Shown here: positions 12,381 through 26,500 of the stretch, one piece after another
Numbering within the stretch: position 1 is the stretch's first letter
Layout: each line of letters starts with the position of its first letter
Assembly (NCBI GenBank): GCA_964036195.1
Contig: OZ038460.1
Span: 3,537,504-3,601,503 of the forward strand
DNA from: Sphaerolaimus hirsutus
Lineage: Eukaryota > Nematoda > Chromadorea > Monhysterida > Sphaerolaimidae
Direction: 5' to 3'
DNA: 64,000 bases
Position numbers and translations under genes: made by a program
The notes under the pieces: generated by a model
The model's database searches: none
Seen by the model: only the letters and a program-made list of their open reading frames with translations
Told to the model about the DNA's origin: nothing

Positions 12381-13847
12381 AGCTACAGCTACACTTCATT
12401 TTTCGATTGCAACTGGTTATAATGGTTGTTATGTAGTACACTGTCGTTGAATGGACAATTTTCATTCACTATTCGATTTTTGGCTGATTTTTTCTTTTTT
12501 AATTGTGATTAAATCATAATTCGCAAAGTCTTTCGTTTCACGCTGCGAAAAATTGTGTGATGTGTGCAGCTAATGTTCCTCTTTCATGTGTGATTTTTTT
12601 TTCCGGATTCGGGCTTTCCGTTCACGTGCTAGTGATTTATTTGCGTTTAATTGAAATAAAATCATAAAAAATCGAAAGTTTATATTTCATGTCCGCTGTG
12701 TACACCAATCGATAGCGCAATGAAAAGTGATAATTTAGAACGTTTCAATAAACAAAAAAACGTAACAGGTGATTTTATAAAAATTTATTTCCACAAAAAA
12801 ATTATAAATTCAATAAAAAATCCAATGTTGCACTTAAAAATATTTTAAAAATTTTGACAACATCTACACAACGTACTGTACACGATGACGCAAAAAAATT
12901 GCATAAACTATGCTCCGTTCTTCCACAATTAAAGAAATTAGAAATTTATGTTTACAGCGTAAATTCACATCACTGGCAAACTTGAAAAAAATAAAGATGG
13001 CGGCCTAAACTCCGCCCACTTTTACTATGCGTGAATTTAGCCGGTAAACTAAAAAATTGAGTTTACCGCCAGTAAACTGAAAACGCCAGTAAACTAGTGT
13101 GCGTGGGGCCATTGAATATCGAGAATTTTTTTATATCGTAAATCAAAATCGAGGCTCCACATAGGTATATTAATATCGAATATCGAGTTTCATAACAAAA
13201 TATCGAATATGGATATTGCTAGCCTAGGAAGTATTGAAAACTGCCTAGGAGCAGGAGGTCCTCAGGAATTCTTCTTCATTATATTCATGTTCTTATGGTA
13301 TGTGTAACGATGGCAAAAAAAGATTCGAAAATTCAAAAAAATTTTCGAATTTTCGAATTTTTTAGGACTTTTCGAATTTTTGAGCTTAAAAAATACATAA
13401 AAATCGATTTATTTTTCAAAAATATTTGAAAATTCAAAAGTTCATAAATTCAAAAAGTGTTTTCAAATTACTTCAGCTATTTTTTATGAAAATGCATATT
13501 TCATATAACAAAAACGTCAATTTTGCAAGAATCCATCTGTAGGTGCAGAAAAACTGCATGGATGTACTTGTGGTAACAGCTTTTAAGCTGTAAAATGTAA
13601 AGGTGTATTCACAGTTCCCAAGAGAAATTCGAAAATGCAATAAATTTGTGGAAAAAAATTCGAAAAGTGTCCAAAAAGATTCGAAAATTCGAAAAGTATT
13701 CAAAACGATTTGAAAATTTGAAAATTCAAAAACTAAATTTGAAAATTTGAAAACTAATTTCAGAAAAAATTCTAAATTCGAAAAGTCATTTTAGAAAAAA
13801 CACTTAAAAATTTAAATACTTTTTTCCAGAGGGTTTGCCATCGTTAG
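12381..13847. other. AT-rich stretch, no gene; AATTCGAAAA low-complexity block
   Basis: No coding signal supported. At 13020-13110 there are several GTAAACT/AGTTTAC inverted words. From about 13313 to 13830 the sequence is a degenerate run of GAAAATTCGAAAA-type words on both strands, which folds on itself and is probably simple-sequence derived. Confidence 0.5.
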
Positions 13848-14683
13848 GTATACGCGGCGGACATCACACTTAGTATGAAAACCTACCACAACCCATCTGA
13901 ATAATGAACCGAAAATTATACAGTTTTTTCATCATAATATTTCGTTTTTAAAGTCGGCAGACGTATCGCCCTACAAACATTTGCGTCAGTCTCTCCAGTG
14001 GAGAGTGCATGACGGCATTAGGTATTGTGACGCAATATTTTAACGATTGGAATAGATCGGGTCATGTATGAAAACTTGGCCCATATCCCAGTTACCAGTT
14101 GCGTATTATACAAATGAGTGAAAACTGAACGTTAGCTAAAAATCGTGAAAATTTGCTTCGCTTTGCCAATTTCCACCTTCATAATCGCTATTTTTGTTTA
14201 TATACATGATTATATAGCTATTGTGAGCCTATGTTTTTCATGTTAATAGCGGATTTCGAAATTTTGGCCGGCTGCTAAGTTCTCTTCTGTTGGAACGGAG
14301 CCAACGAATGAAAAATAAAATAAAAATAAAAACAGTAGTTTGAACGGTAAAACGGTAGTTTGAATGGTAAAACAGTAGTTTGAAAGGTCAAATTCTTTAC
14401 GAGCAACGTTGAAAATGTAGATAACTAGAGCGCAGCATGCACAGACGCAGCGAAACGTCCATTTTTCTTTTAATATGATTTTCTTTTTCAATTTCTAGCG
14501 TCCGCGTGGGACACAAGTTTCGTTGTTCGCTCTATTCACGAGCGAATTCTAACTCTCCGATTTTGTAGGGTGAAATGTCCGCCGACTTTACTATGAATTA
14601 ATCAATTACAAAATTTATCACAAGATTTTATTCATTAAATTATGGTAGGTTTTCATACTAGGTGTGCTGTCCGCCGAGTATAT
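13848..14683. mobile_element. TIR element, TATACGCGGCGGACA ends
   Basis: The left end (GTATACGCGGCGGACATCAC, then ACTTAGTATGAAAACCTACC) matches the reverse complement of the right end (GTGTGCTGTCCGCCGAGTATA) over about 40 bases. The 836-base interior has no transposase. The outer GGCGGAC...TATAC motif is shared with elements at 18684-18943, 46877-47836 and near 62095, so this is a dispersed non-autonomous DNA transposon family. Confidence 0.75.
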
Positions 14684-15169
14684 GTGATGTTTTGGCAACA
14701 AGCATATAAGTCAGTTTTCCTCTAGTTTCAGTGGCCAGTTTCATTCTTATTTTATATTTACTCTGCTGACATCATAAGCTAAAAATTTGCCGTGCGCCAT
14801 TTTTCGTAGTGAGCCTTAAATTCGCTGAACCTGCACAACATACGGAACAAAACTGTATAAAAACGGAACCACAAGGAAAATAAATGACCAATGTTCACGG
14901 TTCGTGTAGAACTCTAAGTATAAAATGCGACTTCTGTTTGGAATATACATGAACTCGAAATTGGAATACATAATAATGAAAATATAGACAAAATATATTG
15001 CACGGGTGACGAAACATAAAGTTAGTGACATCTGCACACTTGGTGCCATAAATCAAGTAGAACGGTCTTATCTATGAATGCACATTAGAAAAAGTTCTCC
15101 CAAAAATACGAATAATAGCAACCATAAGCGCAGTTACCCTTAAAAACAATTTGGCAATTTTTGCCCATT
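14684..15169. other. No gene seen
   Basis: AT-rich sequence without a credible exon or a repeat I can define. Confidence 0.4.
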
Positions 15170-15900
15170 TACATGTGCTGATTAGCATTGAAAAAATCTC
15201 TGCGAGGTTGATATTTTTAAAATCCCAGAAAATCTCAGAAAATAAAAGCTTTTCTGATATTTATATTTTTCCACGATTTTCCAGAGAGATTTAATTATAT
15301 TTTCTTTTTGAGAGATTTTCTGAGATTTTTTTAAAATATCAGAAAATTTCTCAAATTCTGGTATTTATATTTTTCCTGGTTTTTGAGAGAGATTTACCGT
15401 ATTACCTCAAATTAATCCCCCCTTGAATGAACCCCCCCTCGAATTAACCCCCCCCCTCAAAATGGGCTGGGGAAATAATAAACCCCCCTCGAAATACCCC
15501 CCTCTAGAATGATGTACATCATGTATGCAATGTACATGATGTATTTATTACTGCGTATTTGTATCGCAGCTACACATAGACCTGTTTGTGTAGCAAATCT
15601 ACGTTTTTATGTCCAAATATATCCTATTTGGACGCATTTATTACCTGTTTTGGGTACAAAAATGCCTACTCTTTACTACGATCCTTACGAAAATTTCTGA
15701 CGAAAAAATCCCCCCCCCCCCTTGAAAAGACCCCCCCTCGAATTAACCCCCATCAAATTTTGCTGGCGAAATATTACACCCCCATGGGGGTATTTCGAGA
15801 TAATACGGTAATCATTTTTATTCTTGAGAGATTTTCTGAGATTATTTTTAATTATAGGTATTTTCTAAAAATTGAGGGGTTTTTTCAATGCTAGTGCTGA
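15170..15900. mobile_element. TIR element with a second TIR element nested inside
   Basis: The outer ends pair as GTGCTGATTAGCATTGAAAA at left and the complement of TTTTTTCAATGCTAGTGCTG at right. Sub-terminal words AAAATCTCAGAAAAT also occur in inverted orientation. The C-rich element at 15395-15810 sits inside. No ORF. Confidence 0.6.
15395..15810. mobile_element. CCGTATTACCTC...GAGATAATACGG C-rich MITE
   Basis: Left end TACCGTATTACCTCAAATTA, right end GGGGGTATTTCGAGATAATACGGTA. TA is present on both sides. The interior is rich in poly-C blocks separated by CTCGAATTAA or CTCGAAATA. Other copies are at 18941-19400, 38086-38652, 43714-44141 and 49975-50373. No transposase. Confidence 0.8.
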
Positions 15901-16060
15901 TATACCGAGTTTCTAAAAGATTCACCACACTACATTTATTACTTAGCACATAGTTAGTCACATAAATAAATGTTTCCCATTATAAATGGGAACATTCTGT
16001 GCAATACTGGAAGCTGTCAATCTTTGAACTAAATAAATATTTGACTACTGTGTAAAAATA

Positions 16061-17326
16061 CACTACCGTGCAGAATAGTTGAGACTTTTCACACATAGAG
16101 AAACAGTAGGCTGGGGGTCCACCGCATTTTTTTGCTTCCCAATTTATTGTCCCTTGCCCAATTTTGATGCTGTTTGAGTATGTTGGGGTTTGATGCTGTG
16201 GCTACTACGAAAAAAATTTGTTTGCTCAAATAAACCCCCAGGTCCGAGATAAGGGGGGTCTATAAAAAGATGATCAATAAATATACAAAAAAATGGGCAA
16301 TCTGGATGAGTGTCTTTGAAGCTTAATAACTCAACCGTTTCTGGGCTGATTTGACTCATTCAACACTTAAAATGATCGGGACAACCTGCAGATTCTATTT
16401 TTGTGGTCAGTTTAGTGATGTCTGAATTCCGTATGTCGATTTGACCCAGTTTTTGAACATGAAAACATAATTTTTTTTGAACATGCTATTATATACTTTA
16501 GACAACGAGGATTCATTTAAAACAAAAATGAGTTCAATATCTCTTTTCAATCAAAAGTTATGGCACTTCAAAGTTTTCAATGGTGTCTAAATATTTTACG
16601 CTTATTTTACCGGGGTTTGCAGCATGAAAATTTTGTTATTGAACAGTCTATAACATACTTAAGACAGAGAGAATTAATATGACAAAAACGTTTTTTTCAA
16701 TATCTCTTTCCAATCAAAAGTTATAGCACTTACAAACTTCCATCTTCATTCCATCCAAAAAAATTGCACATTACTCATTCACAGACAGGACAACTTTTCT
16801 CCAGAATAGAACAAAGCCAAAACCTTAAATTTACACACCAAATAGCCCCACTCAGTAGTATGCCTACCCCCCTTTTCTGAGTTGTTGGCTATGGATGCAA
16901 AACTGCAGCAAATTTAAATAAATGCCACATTTCCTTATATGCATTGCCATATGCTGTTCATGCTTAGAATGTTTCTTGCTGCACACAGAGCTCAGTGATG
17001 CAGGCAAGCAGTTGCCATGGTGAAACTTTTGTAAAAAAATGAACATAGGAATTGGATATAGACTTTAAAGTGAGATACTGGGTGGCTACTGCCCAAAACA
17101 AGAAAAGTCTCAACTATTCTGAAACATGAACAAACTGAGTTAATATGTTTGTGCACTAGGAATATACACAGATGTGAACTCGGGGGGCGATCATCCTGGG
17201 CATGTGTAGTCAACCCCCCAGGGTACCCATGTATAGTATCCAAATGTTTTGCATATCAACCATTTCAAAATTCTGGCAACATTAATCATGCAGCGCAAAA
17301 AGTCTCAACTATTCTGCACGGTAGTG
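16061..17326. mobile_element. Tc1/mariner-like non-autonomous element
   Basis: CACTACCGTGCAGAATAGTT at 16061 is mirrored by AACTATTCTGCACGGTAGTG ending at 17326, a near-perfect inverted repeat of about 27 bases with TA on both outer sides. Termini starting CACTACCGTGC with TA duplications are typical of Tc1/mariner elements. The 1266-base interior has no intact transposase frame. A third partial copy of the terminal sequence (AGTCTCAACTATTCTGAAA) lies at about 17106. Confidence 0.8.
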
Positions 17327-17598
17327 TAGTAAAAAGTCCGCCGACATTAGGTATAAATCTAGAGTGTAGTATTGGCCGCTGCAAAAAATGAAAACATTCC
17401 TTCGCAATTTAACAAAACCCTGACTCCTCGTGGACTAAACATCCTATAACATCAATTAAAAACACTTTTTTCCAAAACAAATTTATCTAAAATCAAACAC
17501 TTGAGCCTCAAAAAGACTATCCAAAAATATCACAAAAAATGAGACACCGCGTGCACCATGAACGCGGCGCGCGACATCAATCTAATCCATCTAAATGG

Positions 17599-20500
17599 TC
17601 ATCTGTTGGCATCCATCACGCCCTGCTGGTGGCAGGAGAGTATTTCTGACAGGTGGTTGCTGGCACAGCTCAGCAGCTGGGACACCTGTGGGGTGGTGGT
17701 GCATTGGTTGGATGGGCAGTGGATTTTGAGTAGTTTTTGGACGTGTGGACTTTTGTAGCTTTTCTATAATATATGTAGCTTTTCTCCATTTGGTAGGGGA
17801 TTAATTTTTACATTTCCGATTTCCGGCAGCGATCAATTTTTCACGTTTTCATTTTCCTGCAAGTGAAATTTCACCTTTCCATTTTCTGGCAGCTGGATAC
17901 ATTTTACCTTCTGTTTTCCGCAAAAAAGTTCCGACTCGTGTTCATTTTTGTATGACATTTTACATGCCTTTTGACATTTCACATGACATTTGACATTTCA
18001 CATGACATTTGACATTTCACATGACATTTGACATTTCACAGGCTCTGTGACTGCCCCCAGTAGCCTCTCATCCAATTTTCACTCTCCCAGCCATACCTGC
18101 GCGGTGCCGTCGCAGAACTGGTCGCAACCGTGCACGCCCTTGGCCCGGCAGCAGTCCGAGTTGCGCCGGCCGCCCGTGGCGCACTTGATCCAGATGGACG
18201 CGTCGCGCACCGCGCAGAACCCGCTGCCCGCCTTCGCGAAGATCTGTGGGGGGGGGGTTTATTGGTGCTGCGCACATTAGTTTACTGCCAGGAAACTAGG
18301 CTTTTGGTAAACTCGTAAATTGGCTTTGAGCACATTTGAGTTTGCCAGAATTAGGTTTCTGTCAACTATAGTTGACGAAGGTTTACAATAATTCATTGTG
18401 GTTCACTCAAATACGTTCAAAGCTGATTTATGAGTACCCGAGCTTAACTCTGTAAGCAGACTAGGTAGTGTGTGCGGCCACATTGTGGCTGCACGCACTA
18501 GCTTATTTATGACACTGTGAAAGCTTTGTCAACTCTTAAATCAAGCTTGCATGCATTCGAGTTGACTAGAATGAATAAATTTTACACTTTGTCAACTGTA
18601 GTTTATGAACACCTAACTCCAGTTAACAATGCCATTCAAAATTAATTTATGAGTTGATAGTCTTAGTTTATTGGCAGTTTTTGGTATACTCGGCGGACCG
18701 CACGCTATGCATTTTTCTGAAGGTAACACTCCATCATGACGTCATCATTAATCAAATAAAAATAATTCCACTAAAAAAAAACATTTCGGGAAAAAACATT
18801 CCTCATTTGTACGCGACTCCGCTTTTTTCTTTTTTTTAATATTTTTCTTTTTGTGAAAGTGCATACGTAAGTATCCAACTCGCGCGTTATCGACCAAGAC
18901 ATAAATAATTTTGGGTGCATACTTTGCGGTCCGCCGAGTATACCGTATTTCCTCGAAAAACCCGCCCCTCGAAATACCCCCCCCCCTCGTTTGACCCCCC
19001 CCCCCCTCTCGAGACCACTATGAAACAATCACCCCCCTCGAAATACCCCCCCCCCCCCCAAATTGGGTGTAAAGAGAACGTACATGACAAATACTGCAGT
19101 TTGTGTTCTGCGTAGTGCAGAACACACGTTAAAACAATGTCGGAAACACGTTAGAACAGTGTCTATACCGACTACGTACTACTATTAGTCTACAGGAGTC
19201 TTTACATGTCAGTTATTGATGCATTTTTCTACTCCAGAGCACATCACAAACAACGATTTTGTACTAGGATTTCAAAAAAGTTCTTGTGAAATAATAACCC
19301 CCCCCCCTCGAAATACCCCCCTCGTTTAACCCCCCCCCCCACCTCTCGGGAGCACTATGAAACAATCACCCCCCGGGGGGTATTTCGAGGAAATACGGTA
19401 CTTTCATTATGATTTCCATTTCGTGCAGTTGGCGGTCAAATTTCGTCTGCAATTTTTTGACCGCTTTAAAAAGCCTTGGCAACCCCTCAAAAACATCTCC
19501 CAATCCCAAGCCCACCTGCTCCCTAGTAATATTATAACTACACAGCGGCTGGCAATAAGGACTGATCGAGTTCATCTTGCAGCACTGCTGCAGCTTGTAC
19601 TCCGCCAACTGCATGGGGTCCAACTGCAAGCCCTTGGTCACGGCCGGCTCTATTGGAATTGGGTCTAGGCCCAGTCGCTCGACGTGTTTCTGCACGGCTG
19701 CCGGCTGCCGCAGTTGTTGAGAGCGCTCAGAGGATGCGCTGTCCAGTTCTGGGGAGTCCTCGTTTAGAGTGAGTACTTCGGCTAGGGTGTTCGTTTTTTG
19801 GTCGTCTGTGTTTTTGGTGATGATGTGTTTGTGAGTTTTGTGCAAAGTTCTCTGTAAAGGTCTCTGTAAAGTGCAACAGACCCTGTGAAAGCTCATGTTA
19901 AATATATGTAAAAGACCCTGTAAAATGTCATATGTCATGAAAGAAACCATGTAGAGTGTCCGGTCTCCGGTGTATCCAAATCTTATTGTATCATATCTAA
20001 ATATTATGTTTTACGATACAATAAGATTTGGATACACCTGACTCTTTAGAGGGTCTTTGACAAGACAATGACATTTGACACTTTACAGGGTCTTTTACAT
20101 GACACATGACATTTAACGGGGTCTTTTTACATGACACATGACATTTTACAGGGTCTTTGACACTTTACAGGGTACCATTGTGCCTTTCAATCCCCAAAAG
20201 GCCCAACTGACCAATTGTCTGCTTCATAAACACCGGCTGCGTCAACTGTTTCATAAACACCGGCAACCGCTCATCGCTCTCTTTCGGTACATTCGACCTC
20301 TGCACAAGTCGGCCCCGCCCACTTTCCCCACTATAAGCCGACCCGCTACCGAAATTGTCAACCGGATCTTGACCGCTATCATCTACCCATTCCAATTCCG
20401 GTGGCGTGGGAAAAGGTTCCAATCGGGGCGGAGTCGGGAATGGGGAGTCGGTGCTGATTGGTCGGCTGTCGGTGTCCGGTGTGCTGGGGTTTTCGGTATA

Positions 20501-23500
20501 GGTGTCGGTGTCCTCCATGCTCTCCCAGGGGAGTTCCGGTGGCTGAGTGGTTTGTGAAGGTTTTGGGCTATTTTTGTTGACTTCTAGCTTCTAGCTTTCT
20601 GAGAGAATTCTAGCTACCGTAGTTTCATGAATCTCAAGTCACATCATAGATTCATTATGTATTGTAACAAGTTCATGGATGTTGGAGGCGATACATTGGG
20701 TCAGGCCTGATACGCACATCTGCCCGTTACGCACATTTGCCCGTTTTTTTCACTTGACACTTTTTCTAGTGATTTAGATATGAGTGACGTGAAAAACGCT
20801 GCGCAATGACATTAGTGAACTTTTTTCACTTCACTCATATCTGAAAATCACTTGAAAATGTGTCAAGTGAAGAAAAAAAAACAGTGAAAAAAAGCCATTT
20901 TTCACTGTTTTTAACTTGACACATTTTCAAGTGATTTTCAGATATGAGTGAAGTGAAAAAAGTTCACTAATGTCATTGCGCAGCGTTTTTCACTTCACTC
21001 ATATCTGAAAATCACTAAAAAAGTGTCAAGTGAAAAAAACGGGCAAATGTGCGTAACGGACAGATGTGTGTATCAGTGCACCCCCGCTACATTCACATGT
21101 GATGGTCAAAAAATCTTTTTTCCTTTTTTTTTGAAAAATTTCACTGTAAATTCACATTGAGTTGACATTTTGTTTGACACACCTGTGGAAATGGCTCCAG
21201 GGTGGTACTCGATGTTTCGTCAGGCTGGGAAACAGTTGACTTAAGTTTGCCAGTCGTGTCACCGCCATCGACATCTGGCACCTCGTATGGCTGGGTCAGT
21301 GCCACGTTCGGACTGAAAGGAATAATTTATTATTTTTTCAGGGCATTTTCGTGACTAGGCACAGTAATCTTTGTGGCCATGCGGTTGAATGTCGAAACAT
21401 TTGTTAACCGGTGACAGTTGTAAAAGGTACTGAACTTTTTCAAAGTAAACGTAAAGTGTTCTTTTTTACTCACGACTGAGTACAGAAAACGTAAGGTAAA
21501 TTTGTTTTACTTTTACACTGCGTAAAACGTGAGTAAAATACTTTTTTCACTGGAAAACGTAAGTTTGTATTTTTCTCACAGAAAACGTAAAAGTAGTTTT
21601 TACTCACAGAAAATGTAGAACTGAGTATTTTTCTCACAGAAAACGTAAAAGTCAGTATTTTTTTCTTTTTTTTACTCTGGAATACATCAAATCTGCGTTT
21701 TTTGTCATGATAATTATTTCTTGGGAAAATATTCAATATTTGTCACTGTTTCTCTGTCAAAATGTACCCTTTCTATGCCCATTGAAATACGTTTTCGGTA
21801 CTCGCGTACTTTCAAAAAGTAAGCGAGTAAGCGAGTACCGGTATTTTTTCGCGGGGAAACGTAAACGTTTTTACGCAGTACTCGAGTATATGTATTTATC
21901 GAGTAAAACTAAATACATGGTCCGGCTGAAAAGTCCCCGGGCAGTGCTTGCCATTCGCGCTAGGGGTAAGCTACGGTCATAAAATTTTAAAACGTTAATA
22001 TCACAGGTGTTTTGAGTTTTCACCCAAAATTTCACCCCTGTAGCTCCACCCACTGCGGAACTGTGGGTGTTACAATTTCGGTCATTTTGTACTGATGTAC
22101 AAATGGTGCTCTAGCTCAATGCTGCTTTAAGTTGTGATCGTGAAACTTTGGCTAGTGTAAGCCACCAGTGTTGGCAATGTGGCAGCACCAACGAACATTA
22201 GCTATGATGTTGTGAAATGAACATTTGATAAGTGAACATTTATGTGATACTTATTGTTTTCCTCTTGTGATATGATAAAAGTAAATATTTAGGACATAAA
22301 ATCAGTTCGCAGGATTCCCGAATAAAGGCACTAAAGATAAATAGACTCATAACACCTTGGTGGACGAGCTTATTTTCTTTCATTGCTTTGGTGGAGTGGG
22401 ACTCAACTGTAGAACTGCATAATTTGGCTACTGCCATTTATGCCAGGAGTCTGCTGATCCTGGGCGTGGCTGGTCCACTGCTAATAGGTGACTGCACACG
22501 TCCGACCCATAATTGAACATCTTTAGTGTCAATATGGAAAGAACTCCACCGCGCGTTTTGACAAGGTCAGCTCAACCCAACGTAGCTTTGGGTGTGAGTG
22601 ATATGGATTTTTTCGCCACTGCAGACAGGCAGAGGCAAGCGGCAGAACGGAATATGCATAGAAATCCGAATTCTGTCAATGCTCCAAATGAGCTAAACAC
22701 AAGTTGTTCGACAGCCGTTGTAGGCAGTTCCCCTGACGCTTCGAACCACCCAGTGTCGCTTTTAGACACACAAACTCCGTTTTTGAATGATTCTGCAATA
22801 TTTGCGATTGGCAGAAATATGTCGGCATCACGCCCCACGAATTCACCAGTGGTCGATTTGCAAGTGAGTCAGGAAAATTTGCAACATTCACAGTTTGTTC
22901 AAATGAACCAGCAAATGAACGATTTGACGAATTTGGTTCAAGATATGCAATTAACGGTGGTGCAGTCAATTCAGTTGTCTACTGTCACCATGAACAACGA
23001 AATTGCTAACATCAAGGATAGGCTGGATGCTTTAGATAAGGGTAAAAATTCGATGGGAAATGTGGTTCCCACAAGTGTCGATAATTTGGGTGCAATTTCC
23101 GGTGACATTGGGAATCGGGGTGCAGTTTCCGACAATGTTGAAAATTTGGGCAACGTTGAAAATTATGGAAATTCGGGTATTGGTGCAACCAGTGAGATGG
23201 TAAACGTTTCGAATATTTCCAGTATTGGCGCGATGCCATTGCAAGTTGTCATTTCTTCCATTCCGACTTTTTCAGGTGAAGCGCCGGACAATTTCAAAGA
23301 TTGGAAAGAAAATGTTGAACAACATTTGTTCATGGTCCCTGAAGCACTTTTGGCACGCTTTTGGTATATGATTTTCACAGCAAAATTGGTTTTGTTGGCA
23401 AAAAATTTGTGGAAATCGTTTACGAGGGACCAAAAACAGAATTACAAATTTATTCTGCAGGAATTTGAAAAGTCATTCCGATCACACACACAACGCATGA

Positions 23501-26500
23501 CTGTGTCACAGTGGGAAAAGCAAACGCAACTAGAAACAGAAACATGCATGACTTATTGCATGCGCTTAGTTGGAAAACTTCCAATTGAATACAAAAAAAG
23601 GGCTCAGGAAGAGCAAAATTTTATCATTTTGATTCGTTTCATCCAGGGCGTGAAAAGGGAACTTTTTGAACAAAATGTGCTGGTAACATTACAAAAAGAC
23701 ATTGAAAACAAAGTGATAACTGAGCCACGGGAAGCTGCCCAGCGGCTGGATGATTACATTTTTGAATTGACTCGTTTGGGACTACGTCAAAAATTGGGCA
23801 ACACAAAACCTAACTTTGGGCCAAATAAACAACCAATAAAACAATTCAATTGCAATCCACCAGTTCAGTGTACGTATTGCAAAAAATTGGGACATAAAGA
23901 AGACACTTGTTATTCCAAAAGAAATAATGAAAATAAAAAATTGCCTCCCACCGCAGGTTACAGCGGTGTAAAATCGTTCGGGCCGTCGGCTACGCACAAC
24001 ACAAATTTGAAACCACAATCAGCGATGAAAGGGCCGATGGTCAACAAAGTGCATGCGAATTTGGCGTCACTGGTCGAAAACATTCAAAATTTGTCGGACT
24101 CTCTGCAAAATGCTTTTGTGAGTTTGCCGGACACTTTACAATCTTTAAAAATTCACAAACCCATTTTAAATTCTTCAAATTTGCAGGAGCAAGAAGTCAT
24201 TGAGGAAAATGCCATTGACAAAGATAGTGCAAGCTCGGTCGAAGATGATGTGACCACTACTGAACCGGACAGTGAGTTTTTGTCACCGCTTTTTGAAATT
24301 CCAATTATTGATAAAAATAATATTTATTTCGAAAAAACGCATGCACATACGCAGATTTGGAAGTGGATGGGACAACAGTGTTGGAAAATGACATTACTGA
24401 TACAAACATGTGCAATGTTGTGCCAGGGTTTATGGATTAAACCCTCAATCAAGCCAATTCGAAAGCTGACACATTCAATTTTCTCAGTGATCTCGCATTT
24501 TTGTGATTTTTTCATTGGTGCATATGCACCCATTGCCCGACAAATTACCGCAACTTTTACTAGTTTACAAAAACAAAATGTGATTCAAATGTATAAATTC
24601 AATTTATATGATTTAAAAACTAATTTAATTATGGCACCAATTACACTTTTTGGGCAATTCTGAAATGCAGTAATAGACACAGGCGCCACATGTAGTGTAA
24701 TCAGTAAATCAGTCTTACAAACTATTTTACACAAAGCAAAAATAACAATACCGTTGTCAAAATTGTTGAAACCCGCTAACGTAATAATACACCATGCAGG
24801 CGGTGTCGTTCCACCAGAGAAAATTAAACAAATTTTCATTCCAGTTACTCATACTGATAAAAATGGCACAGTATACAAGAAAATTGTCTCATTTTTGGTA
24901 AATTTGTCTAACACAGCCACTACTAAAATATTACTGGGACTAGATTTATTGCCATACATGAACTTCATGGAAATAATTCGAGACCATTTTCATTCGAAAA
25001 CACTTGAAAATGTATCTACAAAATTGCCAAAATCAACAATTGATTCCAAATCACAATTGAACAATAAATTGGATCGAAAAGCAAAAAATGGAATATTTAC
25101 TGCTGAAAATGTAAATATTCCATCAAATTCAATAAGTAAAATAAATTTTGCAATATCTAATTTAAATGCTACGGATGCTAAAACATCTGGTGTATGTGAG
25201 TTCTCTCTTTTGCAGAAAAATAATCCATGGTTGGACATATATGATATATATTTATCTTCTGCAAATACCAATATATACCAAACAATTGTTCTAAATAATA
25301 CTAATCACACAATTCAATTGAAGAAGAATGTAAAAATTGGACAATTTTATCCAAAAAAATAAAATTTTCAACTTTAGCACAAAAATTTTGGAAGGTGTTC
25401 AAAATCTCATCGCTGTGGAGGATCAAATACCTCCAAATTTTGTGGCATCTGTGCCAGACTTTCCAACAAAACAGACAGATAGATTTAAACATATAAAAGA
25501 AAATTTGCCCATGAATGACATGTGTGAATTATCAAAATGTCAAAAAACAACATTTGAACAACTCATTCACGATTTTCATGACATATTCTCATGTGGAGAA
25601 TTTGATGTTGGATGCACATCTTTAGTGGCACATTTTATCCGAGTAGATCCTTCACAAAAGCCTATCAAACAGGCTGTACGATATGAAGCACCTCAAAAGC
25701 GACCGTATATTCACACAACAATAGAACAAATGCTGGCACGTGGTATAATAGAACCATGTGACTCGCCATGGGCCAGCCCAATTAATGTTGTTAAAAAAGG
25801 GGATAATGACTGGCGTCTGACAGTCGATTATAGATTAGTAAATCTTATTTCACAAGTTCAATCTTACCCTTTACCACAAATTGGTCACATTTTAACTGAA
25901 TTAGCAGGTAGAAAAGTATTTTCTTCTCTTGATTTAAAACATGGTTTTTATAATTTGCCTTTGGGAGATGAACAAACAAAGGACATCACTGCATTTGTGT
26001 GTAGTATGGGTCAATTTCGTTTTTTAAGATGCCCAATGGGTGCATGTGGTAGTCCTGCATCCTTCCAAAGACTTATGAATGTCATGTTAAGAGGTCTCGT
26101 ACAACCACAAGAAGCTTCTCGTCCATGGGTTCGAAGCTATTTAGATGATTTACTAATTACAACAGACACAGTTGATAAACACTTATTAGCAATACAAAAA
26201 GTATTCGAAAGATTACGTTGGGCCGGTTTGAAATTGGGACCAAAGAAATGTTTATTTTTGGTCCATAAACTGAGATATTTAGGTCATGATATTGATTCAT
26301 TTGGAATCAAACCCGCATTCAATAGGGTAACTGCAGTACTAGAACAACCAGAACCTACTTCAATGCAAGATTTGAGACGGTTTCTGGGGAAAACTACTTA
26401 TTTTAGTCATTTTATACCATGTTATGCTGATGTTTCAGCCCCTCTATACCATGCAATTTCAGGTAAATTTCCAAAAAGGGGTTTTACACCTTTACTATGG

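Noticed and set aside
18047-18280. Plus-strand frame over the DB exon
   Set aside because: The minus frame carries the cysteine pattern (SDCCRAKGVHGC) and splices in phase with its neighbours, so the plus frame is a shadow.
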